Shown here: positions 26,397-36,610 of the stretch, in pieces
How positions within the stretch are numbered: the stretch's first letter is position 1
Layout of the letters: every line of letters begins with the position of its first letter
Position numbers and translations under genes: made by a program
NCBI RefSeq assembly: GCF_003287875.1
Contig: NZ_QMKK01000025.1
Span: forward strand, 493,008-557,007
Source: Martinezella tropici
Lineage (GTDB): Bacteria > Pseudomonadota > Alphaproteobacteria > Rhizobiales > Rhizobiaceae
Direction of reading: 5' to 3'
DNA: 64,000 nucleotides
The notes under the pieces: model-generated
Told to the model about the DNA's origin: nothing
Database searches by the model: none
The model's input: only the letters and a program-made list of their open reading frames with translations

Positions 26397-27627
26397 TGCG
26401 CACCTTCTTCGTCATTGCATTTTCTACGACTTTCGTCAGTTGCTCCAACCTAACTTCCCAAAGCAGGCTCCTCCGGCGCTCAAATGGCGGGGAATTCTTC
26501 TCAAGCGGCATTTTCGGAGGTAGGGACAAGACATTACGAATAGCTTTTTGGAAACCCTTCACGTCCTGACCAATATAGACTTCGTGCAGATCGGAGAATG
26601 TCTCGAAACCACGAAGCGCCTGCGGTGTGCCAACAACATATGCACCCGAATACAAGGCCTCCGCCGTTTTGATATTCGAGCCACCGCCAAAAGGTATCGG
26701 CAAAACGAAACCATGGGCCAGCGATTTCACAGCTGCAAGATCCCGATCGGAAAGCGTAAATAGAAGCTGCATGCGCGAAAGGTTGAGTTCGGACCATCTT
26801 GTCTCATTCAACACACGATAGGCATGCTCGGTGACGCCGCCAGCGATCACCAGTCGGCACTGCGGGGGAAAACACGCCAACGAACTGCCAAAAACTTGCG
26901 CGAGGCCAGTGAAATTCGGAGGATGAGCACTGGCAACATAGAGAAGCCAGGGATATTTGGGGAGCTTCTCTCGCCACTCCGCTAAGGCACCCGGATCAGC
27001 GTCCCAGCTTGCAATACCATTTGGCACGAGCACCGCCTCATCGACGCCCCAGCTTTTCAGGACGTCCACTTCCTCCTGTGTGACTGCGACCGCGATATCG
27101 GCGCTTCGGGCCGCCTCGACTTCGAGCGACTGCAATGTTTCGAGCGCATCTCCCGCGGTGACGCCAAAATCCCTAAAGATGTCACGTTTCAGTGGCTCTT
27201 CGATATTTTGAGACCCATAGATCATCAATGCGGAAGCGTATCCAGGCATCGTCTTCAGCTTGACGGCGGCCGGCCACAACCAAGGTTGTTCGACGTGGAT
27301 TGCATCAAGCCTTGCCGGAAGGCGCTTTAAAAGATCCGGCCACGCGCCATCTTCGGCTGCCGCAAAATTTCCCGTTACCAGGTCTGTAACGAAGGGGATA
27401 TTCCGTCCCTCAAAGAAGCGGTAGGGGCTGTGGGCCGGGAAAGGAATGTCATTATCACCAGCGACTGCCTTGGAATAGGACTCCTCCGGGTAAACAGCTA
27501 TTGTGACAACGTCCCACCCTGCCTTTTCATAGGCCTTTTTGATGTTCAGTAACCTGACCTGTCCGCCGTGCTTCGGCTCCACAATAGGGTAAGTGCTTAG
27601 AATGAGAATCGTTCGCGTGGCCGGCAT
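26377..27627 (-). CDS. GT4-like glycosyltransferase
   Basis: The start MPATRTILILS at 27627 is the first that opens the GT-B fold (ILSTYPIVEPKHGGQVRL); the frame is open to 27753. The 416-residue protein has a GT4-type domain, with LPKYPWLLYVASAHPPNF and later FVLPIPFGGGSNIKTAEALYS, the acceptor/nucleotide loop of this subgroup. IAVAVTQEEVDVLKSWGV marks the linker region. It overlaps the next glycosyltransferase by 20 bases. The sugar specificity is unknown; the location between FkbM enzymes and two other GT4 enzymes points to the O-polysaccharide. Confidence 0.8.
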   Translation of the reverse strand: MPATRTILILSTYPIVEPKHGGQVRLLNIKKAYEKAGWDVVTIAVYPEESYSKAVAGDNDIPFPAHSPYRFFEGRNIPFVTDLVTGNFAAAEDGAWPDLLKRLPARLDAIHVEQPWLWPAAVKLKTMPGYASALMIYGSQNIEEPLKRDIFRDFGVTAGDALETLQSLEVEAARSADIAVAVTQEEVDVLKSWGVDEAVLVPNGIASWDADPGALAEWREKLPKYPWLLYVASAHPPNFTGLAQVFGSSLACFPPQCRLVIAGGVTEHAYRVLNETRWSELNLSRMQLLFTLSDRDLAAVKSLAHGFVLPIPFGGGSNIKTAEALYSGAYVVGTPQALRGFETFSDLHEVYIGQDVKGFQKAIRNVLSLPPKMPLEKNSPPFERRRSLLWEVRLEQLTKVVENAMTKKVRSGQDLV

Positions 27628-27698
27628 GTTTAAAGAATGCTCCTTTGGAAGACGCTTGGGGTAGGAATCGATATAGCATGCGCGTACATTGTCGGTCC

Positions 27699-28688
27699 TT
27701 AACCACGCCAAAGCAGCTTTTTCAATACACGGAGAGGCGCGGTTATGCGCCAAGAGAGGCTGTTATGGATGGCCTCCATCTGCCCCGCCAATGCATCTCC
27801 ACGACGTTCCGAACCCGTAAGTTTCTCATTGAGTATCGCTATGGCTCGATCGCTTTCATCGATCACTTGCCGCATTCCGGCGATGGCCTGGTTGTTTTCA
27901 TCGATAATATCTCTCTGCTCATCGACGACTTGCTGCAACCGCCTTCCACTTTCCATCAATTCCGAAATTTGCGAATTCAACAAATTGGCAATTGTCGAAC
28001 TCGCTCTCCCGGCAATCGCATATTCATCAAAGACATTCGGGCCCGTGAGAAAATGCTTCATCAACTCCTTATGATCTTGAGACAGATAGAACCTGTTCAG
28101 GCCGTCGAAATAGACGAAATCATATCCCATGTCGGACAGGATGGCTTCGTAAGTCGCTGAAACCGGCTCGCTGGAGAGAGGCTTAGTGCCCTCGACGACT
28201 ACGATCCATGGCCGAATCTGAGATGGTGGCCAGCTTTCAATAACCGCGCTCTCCATGCCTTCGACATCGATCTTCAGCCAGTGCACATCACGTCCGGAGA
28301 AGCTATCCAATAGCGGCCCAAGAGGGCGCATCGACACCTCGATCTCGTGAACCGCAAAACCCTGCTGCCGATGTTTCTCAGCAATGGCTTCATCACCGGT
28401 GCTCAGTCCAGTCTGCGGAAATTCGAAAAAGCGTAGATTGCCGTCGCTCGCACCTATAGCCGCCTGCACGACCACTTCATCGGGGCGATCCTGGCGCAGT
28501 TTTTCGGCGTAAGCCGGGGCCGGCTCGATATGAATTCCACGCCAACCCTGTTCATAGAAGCCGCGGCTAACTGAATCAACGATCGGATCTTGAGCGCCGA
28601 TATCTACGTAGAAGCCGTGCGGAATATGCCCGAGTGCGCGCCAGAGGATGACATCCTCGAAATTTTGAGCGTAGGAGATAAACATCAC
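27699..28688 (-). CDS. FkbM-family methyltransferase with C-terminal coiled coil
   Basis: This 329-residue protein has two parts. Residues 1-215 are an FkbM methyltransferase (QNFEDVILWRAL, FYVDIGAQDPIVDSVS for SAM binding, WLKIDVEGMESAVIESW). Residues about 230-310 form a heptad-rich coiled coil (LQQVVDEQRDIIDENNQAI), ending in NSLSWRITAPLR, a basic tail motif seen at the end of many bacterial polysaccharide enzymes. Methylation plus a coiled coil resembles chain terminators such as WbdD, where the coiled coil measures chain length. Terminator function here is inference, but the neighbouring Wzm/Wzt makes it attractive. Confidence 0.82.
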   Translation of the reverse strand: MMFISYAQNFEDVILWRALGHIPHGFYVDIGAQDPIVDSVSRGFYEQGWRGIHIEPAPAYAEKLRQDRPDEVVVQAAIGASDGNLRFFEFPQTGLSTGDEAIAEKHRQQGFAVHEIEVSMRPLGPLLDSFSGRDVHWLKIDVEGMESAVIESWPPSQIRPWIVVVEGTKPLSSEPVSATYEAILSDMGYDFVYFDGLNRFYLSQDHKELMKHFLTGPNVFDEYAIAGRASSTIANLLNSQISELMESGRRLQQVVDEQRDIIDENNQAIAGMRQVIDESDRAIAILNEKLTGSERRGDALAGQMEAIHNSLSWRITAPLRVLKKLLWRG

Positions 28689-29545
28689 GATTCCGGGAAC
28701 AACGAGTTTTTCGGCTCGTTCCGGCTGATCTCCGAGAAATGGAGCTTATGATCTTGCGCAAAGAAACTGGCTACAATGAGACCATCGCCACTGAAGGACT
28801 CTTGCACGTTGTGTTCGGCTAGCACCAAACCGCCCAGTTGTTTAATGGCATGCAAACAATCTTCATGAGTAGTTCTCGAGCCGGAGATCGAACTGTGATG
28901 TGTGGAGACGACGACAAACCGAATACGGCCTGATGAAACGGCGATTTTCAACGACTGCAAGAAGGGAAGCTCGGCTCCTTGGACATCCATGTGCAAGATC
29001 TCTATGACCTCGCCCTGCGCCATTTCAAGAATGTCGTCCATGTTCAGGCACGGCAGCGTCACGTTTTCATTTGTGCTTTCGCAATAGCCCGTCTGACTCT
29101 CGACAGACTGCCCGCCTACCCAAGCATTTTGGAACCGAATGCGATCGGACATCTGGTTCAAGGCAGCGTTTTTCCTGCCAATTGCCAAATTTCCGGAATC
29201 CGGCTCGATGCAAATGGCTCGCGATCCCGGAACATCCTTCAAGTACCAAAGCGTATAGTAAGCCCAGAATGCGCCAAGTTCAACGAACAGGGAATTGTGC
29301 CGCGCATACTTCAAGAGATCAAAGAAGAGGCTCTCTTCCTGAGGCTCATGATGACCGCCCAACGCGCGGATGATATGGGCCATCCAATCACCGTGATAAC
29401 CGCCAGCGACCACCTGAAGGCCATTGTGCATAAACTGCACGACCTGACCCGGAAGCTGCCGAATGCGGCCGGCGTCCGGAACTTTAGGTATGCGGTCGGC
29501 ATCGCGGCAGCTTATAGTCATCAGTGTACGTTCGAGCGTATCCAT
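28685..29545 (-). CDS. FkbM-family methyltransferase
   Basis: This 286-residue protein includes the FkbM core SLFVELGAFWAYYTLWYLK (SAM binding), AICIEPDSGNLAIGRKN, and EVIEILHMDVQGAELPFLQSL with the catalytic-region Asp. It overlaps the following FkbM gene by 4 bases and starts one base after the Wzt stop codon region, so it is part of the export operon. FkbM enzymes O-methylate sugars; a methylated D-rhamnan or a methyl cap is plausible. Confidence 0.82.
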   Translation of the reverse strand: MDTLERTLMTISCRDADRIPKVPDAGRIRQLPGQVVQFMHNGLQVVAGGYHGDWMAHIIRALGGHHEPQEESLFFDLLKYARHNSLFVELGAFWAYYTLWYLKDVPGSRAICIEPDSGNLAIGRKNAALNQMSDRIRFQNAWVGGQSVESQTGYCESTNENVTLPCLNMDDILEMAQGEVIEILHMDVQGAELPFLQSLKIAVSSGRIRFVVVSTHHSSISGSRTTHEDCLHAIKQLGGLVLAEHNVQESFSGDGLIVASFFAQDHKLHFSEISRNEPKNSLFPES

Positions 29546-29546
29546 C

Positions 29547-30779
29547 TTAATCTCTCGATATCGCCATCCGAGCGTCCAGGGCCGTCGTTCCGATAAAAAT
29601 CGGCCGACTAACGTTCACTACATCGAACACAACGACATTGTCCTGCCATTCGTAGTTTTCACTCAGATGCGTATCACTTCCGGTAATCGCCGTTGAAAAG
29701 CTATAGGATCCCGGACCAAGTGAACAGGCAAAGGCGAGCTCGAAGGTTAGAGTTTCATTCGCGCGAACATCCTCTTGAACCTGCTTGCTATGCCACGTGT
29801 TAGTTCCCCAGATCACGTGACCGGTCCGATCACGCAACATGATCCCCAGCACGACCTTCGGAATATCCTTCTTGGCGCGGGCGCTGACTTTTAAAACCAG
29901 ACGTTGATCCACGCGCGACGTTTGCATTCTTTCGCCGGTTACTTCGTCCAACAATGCCACACTACTTACGTAGATGTCGAACGTTCCCGACCGGGTCGTA
30001 AGCCAGCCGTTTTCTTGCCGTTTCTGCTCGACCTCGACCTTCGCGCCTTCACGAGCAGCGATCATAGCGTTGTAAAAATCGACCACTTCGTCGGGCGAAC
30101 CATCTTTGATCATGGTTCCCTTATCGAGAAGGATCACCCTGTCACAGAGCGCACGTACATCAGCCAGGCCATGGGTAACCAGGATGATCGAGGTGCCTTT
30201 TTCCTTGAATTGCCGAATGCGGTCAAAACTCTTATGTTGGAAATAGCTGTCACCGACCGAAAGTACTTCGTCGACGATCAGGACCTCCGGGCGCTTCGCC
30301 GTCGCGAGCGCAAAGGCAAGCCGAGCTTGCATGCCGCTCGAATAGACGCGTGTCGGCTGGTCGAAGAATTCGCCAATTTCGGCGAAATCCTCGATGTCGG
30401 GCATCATCGCTGTGAGTTCCTGCTGCGACATGCCCATCAGACCACCAGCATGGAGGATGTTCTGACGTCCGGTGAATTCCGGATTGAAGCCGAGACCGAG
30501 TTCCAGAATGGCGCTGATGCGGCCATGCACCCCGACATTGCCGGTCGTCGGCCGCACTGTACCGGTGATGATCTTTAGCAGCGTGCTCTTGCCAGCGCCG
30601 TTCTGGCCAATAAGCGCTAGCGCTTCTCCTCGCTTTACGCTGAAGCTAATATCGCGGTTCGCCCAGAATTGTGAAACGGGCGTTACCTGCAACCCAAACC
30701 AGGTTGCGAAACGCTGCAAATTACTCTTGTAGGCGGCATAGCACTTGCCGACGCCGGAAACAGTCAACACGTTGGTCAT
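29547..30779 (-). CDS. wzt: O-antigen ABC transporter ATPase with carbohydrate-binding tail
   Basis: This 410-residue protein has an N-terminal ATPase (about 1-240: Walker A GQNGAGKST, signature YSSGMQARLAFALA, Walker B VLIVDEVLSVGD, H-loop VTHGLAD) and a C-terminal beta-sandwich (about 260-400, from YVSSVALLDEVTGE to NVVVFDVVNVSRP). The latter is the Wzt carbohydrate-binding domain. Such tails read the capped non-reducing end of the finished chain before export. The tail therefore predicts a chemically capped polymer, which fits the two adjacent methyltransferases. It overlaps wzm by one base. Confidence 0.92.
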   Translation of the reverse strand: MTNVLTVSGVGKCYAAYKSNLQRFATWFGLQVTPVSQFWANRDISFSVKRGEALALIGQNGAGKSTLLKIITGTVRPTTGNVGVHGRISAILELGLGFNPEFTGRQNILHAGGLMGMSQQELTAMMPDIEDFAEIGEFFDQPTRVYSSGMQARLAFALATAKRPEVLIVDEVLSVGDSYFQHKSFDRIRQFKEKGTSIILVTHGLADVRALCDRVILLDKGTMIKDGSPDEVVDFYNAMIAAREGAKVEVEQKRQENGWLTTRSGTFDIYVSSVALLDEVTGERMQTSRVDQRLVLKVSARAKKDIPKVVLGIMLRDRTGHVIWGTNTWHSKQVQEDVRANETLTFELAFACSLGPGSYSFSTAITGSDTHLSENYEWQDNVVVFDVVNVSRPIFIGTTALDARMAISRD

Positions 30780-31564
30780 TAGAGGGCATCCACGAGTTCA
30801 GGGCTCGCTCTGCGGAAGAGAAAGAAGGAAGCTATGACGGCCACAATGCCAATCACCGCAGAGGGAATCAGGCTAACGATTGACGGCGCCTGATCGAGAA
30901 GTAGCGCATTCTGATAGATGCCGACGAGTGTCGTCAGCGGATTGAGATCCACAATCGCATGGAACTTCTCCGGAATGACGTTCTTGGCATAGACGATGGG
31001 AGTGAACCAGAACCAGAGCTGCAGGACGACGGACATGACTTGCGCAATGTCTCGGGCAAAGACGTTGAGAACACCAAGGAAAACACCGATTCCGAAGGCC
31101 ATGGCCGAAATAAGTGCCATCCCCGGGATGAGATAGATCCAAGCAAGCCCTGGAAAGTGTCCGAAAAACAGGAAAATGACGGCGATTGCCACAAGCAGCA
31201 GTACATGGTTGATTAAAGCACTGCCCCAGACGATGATCGGTAGGCATAGGCGTGGAAATGCGATTTTTTTCATCGCGTGCGCCTGCTCGATAAAAATGCC
31301 CATGCTGCGATTTAGAATTTCACTGAAAAGTCCCCATGCGGCCATGCCCGACAAAAGATAAATCGGATAGGCGGCAGGACTGTCAATGTTTGGCATGCGC
31401 GCACGCATGACCTCGGCTAGGACGATCGAGAAGATCAATGCCTGCGCCAGAGGATGCAAAATGAACCAGAAGCCTCCGAAATAGGAACGGGCAAAACGCC
31501 CTTTGAGCTCTCCGCGTATCGACGACGCGATGAAATGTCGGTATTGCCAGAGGCTCTTCAACAA
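30779..31564 (-). CDS. wzm: O-antigen ABC transporter permease
   Basis: This 261-residue membrane protein of the ABC-2 type has six hydrophobic segments. It starts MLKSLWQYRHFIASSIRGEL and has the SYFGGFWFILHPLAQALIFS segment that marks Wzm/KpsM/TagG permeases. It forms the inner-membrane channel with Wzt and exports polyprenyl-linked O-polysaccharide to the periplasm. The gene is directly upstream of wzt and downstream of rmd. Confidence 0.92.
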   Translation of the reverse strand: MLKSLWQYRHFIASSIRGELKGRFARSYFGGFWFILHPLAQALIFSIVLAEVMRARMPNIDSPAAYPIYLLSGMAAWGLFSEILNRSMGIFIEQAHAMKKIAFPRLCLPIIVWGSALINHVLLLVAIAVIFLFFGHFPGLAWIYLIPGMALISAMAFGIGVFLGVLNVFARDIAQVMSVVLQLWFWFTPIVYAKNVIPEKFHAIVDLNPLTTLVGIYQNALLLDQAPSIVSLIPSAVIGIVAVIASFFLFRRASPELVDAL

Positions 31565-31609
31565 AACAGAACTCTCCCTCCAAATGATGGAAACTGGCCG
31601 CTTGGCCTA

Positions 31610-32560
31610 TTAGACGCGGCGCGTCCAATCGCTCAGCACATCCGCAATGGTCGTGCTTAGATCAATTGAGGGCATCCAATCAAGCGCTTTATGAACGACA
31701 CGCGCATCGCCCGTTGCCCGAGAAATTTCGACGGGACGGACACGCTCTGGATCGGTCACCACCGTGATATCGAGCCCAGATGACAAAATCAATTGCTCAA
31801 GTATCGCCTTGATTTGCACCGGTTTACCGGATGCAAGATTGAACACGCGACCATCAAGCTCACGGCCTTCACCAAGAGCGGCTGCGGCATAGGCACGCAC
31901 GACATCGCGTACGTCGAGGAAATCACGGTATGCGGAAAGATTTCCCACCTTGATCACCGGCTCGACCAGCCCGGCCTTAATCTGAGCGATCTGCTTGGCA
32001 AAAGCCGGTACTACAAAAGATTCAGTCTGACCTGGCCCAGTATGATTGAACGGCCGAAAGCGGACGGAACGCAACCCGTCATGAAAGAGCTGGCCAACCA
32101 GAATATCTGCCGCGGCTTTTGTTGCGCCGTAGGTGGTCGTCGGCTTTAGTACGACGTTCTCATCAACCGGCATACCCGCCTGCTCCTCGAATGACTGGCC
32201 ATAGACCTCCGAGCTGCTGGCAAAGATAAAACGAGCTTCCGGCGAATTCTTGATTACCGCCTCGGCGAGGTTCATCGTACCCTGGAAATTTACCGCCCAA
32301 GCGCGAGCAGGATCCCTCCGTGCAGTCGTCGGCGCTGAGACGGCTGCGAGATGAACGACAGCTGTCGGCCGAGTCTGGCGGATCAATTCGCTGGTGCGTT
32401 CGCGATCGGTGACATCGACATCCATTGCGGAAGCCTCGTCCCGACCGATGATCAGCACTTCGATGTCGCCGGCCTCAGCGCGGGTAGCCAGTTCTCGGCA
32501 CAGCCAGGTACCGACAAAGCCGGTACCTCCCGTGACCAGTATTCGATGCCGAAACGACAT
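31610..32560 (-). CDS. rmd: GDP-4-keto-6-deoxy-D-mannose reductase (GDP-D-rhamnose forming)
   Basis: This 316-residue extended SDR has the nucleotide motif GGTGFVGTWLCRELA, VHLAAVSAP, FASSSEVYGQ (catalytic Ser) and TYGATKAA (YxxxK). It lies 15 bases after gmd, which makes the 4-keto substrate. The sequence and partner fit Rmd, giving GDP-D-rhamnose. A GDP-fucose synthase is less likely because that enzyme usually has different conserved motifs. The Wzm/Wzt genes follow, as in the common-antigen cluster of Pseudomonas. Confidence 0.85.
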   Translation of the reverse strand: MSFRHRILVTGGTGFVGTWLCRELATRAEAGDIEVLIIGRDEASAMDVDVTDRERTSELIRQTRPTAVVHLAAVSAPTTARRDPARAWAVNFQGTMNLAEAVIKNSPEARFIFASSSEVYGQSFEEQAGMPVDENVVLKPTTTYGATKAAADILVGQLFHDGLRSVRFRPFNHTGPGQTESFVVPAFAKQIAQIKAGLVEPVIKVGNLSAYRDFLDVRDVVRAYAAAALGEGRELDGRVFNLASGKPVQIKAILEQLILSSGLDITVVTDPERVRPVEISRATGDARVVHKALDWMPSIDLSTTIADVLSDWTRRV

Positions 32561-32575
32561 GTCAGCTCACCACTT

Positions 32576-33900
<1,325 letters not shown>

Positions 33901-35025
33901 TCAACGGCCGTGCAGAGCAGAGCCCCTCAACTCCTGATAGAGACTATAATATTGTGAACACATTTTCTCTGCCGTAAAACACGCAAGATAGCGATCACGC
34001 GCGGCAGCGCCCAGCGCAGCAACCCCTTTCCCATCGTCCCAGATTGATTTCATTGCGTTTGATAGAGCATCAACATCGTTCGGCGGTACTACGAACCCAG
34101 TCTCTCTATCCCGGTTAACATAACTTGTCCCCGTGCCAATTTCACACGAAATCATTGGCTTGCCGAACATTGCTGCTTCGACGAGGGAAAGCCCGAAGGC
34201 CTCCGAACGAAGATGCGACGGAAATACAAACCCCGTACAAAGCTCGAGCAAGGCAATCTTGTCACCATCTGACAACGATCCGAGAAAATGGATATTGTTG
34301 GGATTTTGCCCTGCGGCCCGCTTCAGTTCCGCCTCCATCGGTCCATTGCCGACAATCACGACGTGCAGACCATTGCGCCTCGCAGCCTCCAGCAAAATGT
34401 GGACCCCTTTATAGTATCGCAGGACGCCGACAAATAAGAGGAAGCGATCGGGAAGCTTGTCGCGCCAACCCACTAGCGTGGCTTCGTCCGCCCTCGGGTA
34501 GTCTGCTTCATTCAGACCCAACGGGATCACCGTCGTCTTAGATTTGAACCTTTTCAGGACATCACTCGACAGGAGGTAATTCGGAGACGTCGCAACAACG
34601 CGGTCAACGTTTTTCAGAAAGCGAAACATCAACGGCTTGTAGAATTGGAGCAGAACCTTCTGCTTCACGATGTCGGAATGGTAGGTCACGACGGTCGGCT
34701 TGCCGGGAGGAATGGTCAGATGGACGATATCCATCAGGGGCCATGGAAAGTGATAGTGGACGATATCCGCCTTCTGGCTCAGTTCCCGAAATCGTCCAAA
34801 CACCTCGCGCGAAAAACCGGTGGATGCGAATTCGAAATCGAGCTTAGCCTTGTACGCCATATGACCATCGAATTCGACGCTGTTTTCCAACGGTGTTTTG
34901 CTAAGTGAGAGAACATCTGATTCTACGCCGTATTTGGCGGTACCCTTGGCGATCGCGTGAATAGTCCGCTCAACCCCGCCGAATGTGTCGGGCCAATATG
35001 TTTTGAAAAAGTGTAAAACGCGCAT
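33901..35025 (-). CDS. GT4 glycosyltransferase (WbpZ-like)
   Basis: This 374-residue retaining glycosyltransferase begins MRVLHFFKTYWPDTFGGVER, matching my memory of WbpZ-type enzymes that add the first D-rhamnose in A-band synthesis. Later motifs are RFLLFVGVLRYYKGVHILLEA and FVFPSHLRSEAFGLSLVEA (the E-x7-E pattern). The 5' end and its upstream region are part of a duplicated block: a remnant of the same N-terminus lies at 36544-36610. This copy is complete. Confidence 0.83.
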   Translation of the reverse strand: MRVLHFFKTYWPDTFGGVERTIHAIAKGTAKYGVESDVLSLSKTPLENSVEFDGHMAYKAKLDFEFASTGFSREVFGRFRELSQKADIVHYHFPWPLMDIVHLTIPPGKPTVVTYHSDIVKQKVLLQFYKPLMFRFLKNVDRVVATSPNYLLSSDVLKRFKSKTTVIPLGLNEADYPRADEATLVGWRDKLPDRFLLFVGVLRYYKGVHILLEAARRNGLHVVIVGNGPMEAELKRAAGQNPNNIHFLGSLSDGDKIALLELCTGFVFPSHLRSEAFGLSLVEAAMFGKPMISCEIGTGTSYVNRDRETGFVVPPNDVDALSNAMKSIWDDGKGVAALGAAARDRYLACFTAEKMCSQYYSLYQELRGSALHGR

Positions 35026-35583
35026 TCCACTCCTGTATCGAAAAGTGATCGCTGCGTCACCTCGAGCGTCGTTCTCTCGCAGAAAACATCAGAAGCCATG
35101 CAATCTCCAGGCCAATGGCCAGAATATTTCGGCTGCATCGACGTCAACCGCACCGAGGGCCGATTAATTCTAAACTGATGCCCTTAAGCAAGTCAGATAT
35201 AGCGTGCAAGAAGGCGACTTTGCAACCAGTAGCAGAAAGTTGGTGACAATGATCAGCGCCCTTGGGGCACATGGCATGTGCTCGATATCGGTGATAGCCA
35301 CGTCGTCAAACACATTGTTGTGAATCCGGGAAAGCGGCTATCACTGCAATATCACAATCACCGTTCAGAGCGTTGGACCGCCGTTTCGGGGCATGGTATT
35401 GCCGAGATTGACGGAACGGAACATGCTCTGCAGCTCGGACATACAGTCGATATTCCGCTCAAGGCGACGCACCGTGTTTCGTGCACCGGAGATAAGCCAT
35501 TAGTTTTTATCGAAATTCAATACGGCGAGCTGCTCGACGAGAACGATATCATTAGGCTCAGCGACGATTACAATCGGGTCTGA
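34963..35583. repeat. Duplicated block, copy A
   Basis: This copy spans the 5' end of the WbpZ-like gene, its promoter region and a divergent cupin gene. It matches 36548-37282 with few substitutions. Relative to copy B it lacks about 115 bases just before the cupin, between the shared GCAGAAA and GTTGGTGACAATGATCAG. In this copy the glycosyltransferase is intact and the cupin has lost its start. Confidence 0.85.
35242..35583 (+). pseudogene. 5'-truncated mannose-6-phosphate isomerase-type cupin
   Basis: The frame encodes the same 100-residue cupin core as the intact gene at 36914-37282 (VVNPGKRLSLQYHNHRSERW, IPLKATHRVSC, IEIQYGELLDEND). It differs at only a few codons. Its first codons and ribosome-binding site were removed by the deletion of about 115 bases, and a TAG stop lies in frame just upstream. 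It could be translated weakly from the GTG at 35278, but it would lack the N-terminal strand with RPWGTWH. Confidence 0.75.
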
Positions 35584-35896
35584 CATTAGATCCGAGGCTT
35601 CGAAACTACCGCCGGGCGCAGGCAGCTTACTTCATTATCCTGAGTTTTGACCTTTCGACGCGATCGCTCGTTATCGGGAATCTTTGGGCAAAGCCTCTCG
35701 GTAATAACCGGCGCTTGTTGTTGGCTGACAAATCAATAGCTCTGCGCTGGCCGAACGTCGCACGCGATTGCGGAATGTCGACTGCAACGTTTGGATCATC
35801 GCAGCTGCGGACCGGAACGCTGCAGTAGCGGCGTCCAGCCCCTGGCTAAGGTTTTCCGGTTATTGATGATGGTTGTCGAGCAGACAGCCTTACTCT
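35584..35896. other. Intergenic sequence inside the duplicated area
   Basis: This stretch separates copy A from the small membrane protein gene and is not part of the repeat. No frame of note and no recognisable mobile element end is seen. Confidence 0.4.
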
Positions 35897-36190
35897 TCAG
35901 CCAAATAAGGCTCTCAGGCTCCCAAAAATGCCGATAGGTAGGATCGCCATAAACAGTAAAACGGCGATAGCCGCCTGCGCCAAGCGCGCGCTGGCAGATC
36001 CGGCCCCAAGGATGCCTATGGCTATTGCCACGGAGGTCTGATTGAGCAAGCCGTAGGAGTTGCTTCTTAAGAGCATTAGAGCCACCCCGAAATAGGCAAC
36101 GCCGCGTAGAACGCGAAGACCCCAGGATAGGCCTTTCATAAAAAAGTCGTTGATCTGTTGATCGGTAAAAATTTCATCGGTCGACATCAA
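35897..36190 (-). CDS. Small membrane protein of unknown function
   Basis: This 97-residue frame (MMSTDEIFTD) has a soluble N-terminus of about 25 residues and two hydrophobic segments (about 27-42 and 70-92). The glycine/alanine-rich linker includes SVAIAIGILGAGSASARLAQ. It lies between the two duplicated blocks. It could be a carried-in passenger or an O-antigen accessory protein. I do not recognise it. Confidence 0.5.
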   Translation of the reverse strand: MMSTDEIFTDQQINDFFMKGLSWGLRVLRGVAYFGVALMLLRSNSYGLLNQTSVAIAIGILGAGSASARLAQAAIAVLLFMAILPIGIFGSLRALFG

Positions 36191-36543
36191 AATTCCCCGG
36201 TTAAAACAACCTCACTCCCTATGTGGGGAATAGCAGTAAATAACAAGCGAAGGTAGCGTCACATTGCGAACTGAGCGAGTTTTTCTGGCGACAGAACCTT
36301 TTTCATGCGACTCGGATTTGCCGCGGTCCGCTGGAAATGCTCGAAAACGAGGATTGGAGCGCAACTTAACGCGATAAGCAACATCGCCGACGGCAACTGA
36401 CTACGACACGTGCTTGCGGAGTTGCCGCATCGCGACAAAGCAGCCGACATTGGCGACTTGCTACCGTTCAACATCGCCAGAACCGAAGCCACCTGACACA
36501 ATACGGTTCCATGGTTGAGCCGATACCAATCAACCCGCTGGCG
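36191..36543. other. Intergenic sequence before duplicated copy B
   Basis: This stretch contains the upstream region of the small membrane protein. A minus-strand frame at 36259-36501 has no features that support it. Confidence 0.35.
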
Positions 36544-36610
36544 TCAACGTGCGTTCAATCCCGCCGAATGTGTCAGGCCAATATGTTTTGAAAAAATGTA
36601 AAACGCGCAT
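36544..36610 (-). pseudogene. N-terminal remnant of the WbpZ-like glycosyltransferase
   Basis: Reading the minus strand from the ATG at 36610 gives MRVLHFFKTYWPDTFGGIER, the same N-terminus as the gene at 33901-35025 with one substitution (V to I). The similarity then breaks off and a stop follows within a few codons. It is the left edge of duplicated copy B and shows that the duplication began inside the glycosyltransferase gene. Confidence 0.8.

Noticed and set aside
36259..36501. 80-codon minus-strand frame near duplicated copy B
   Set aside because: No recognisable features, poor start context; possibly chance.
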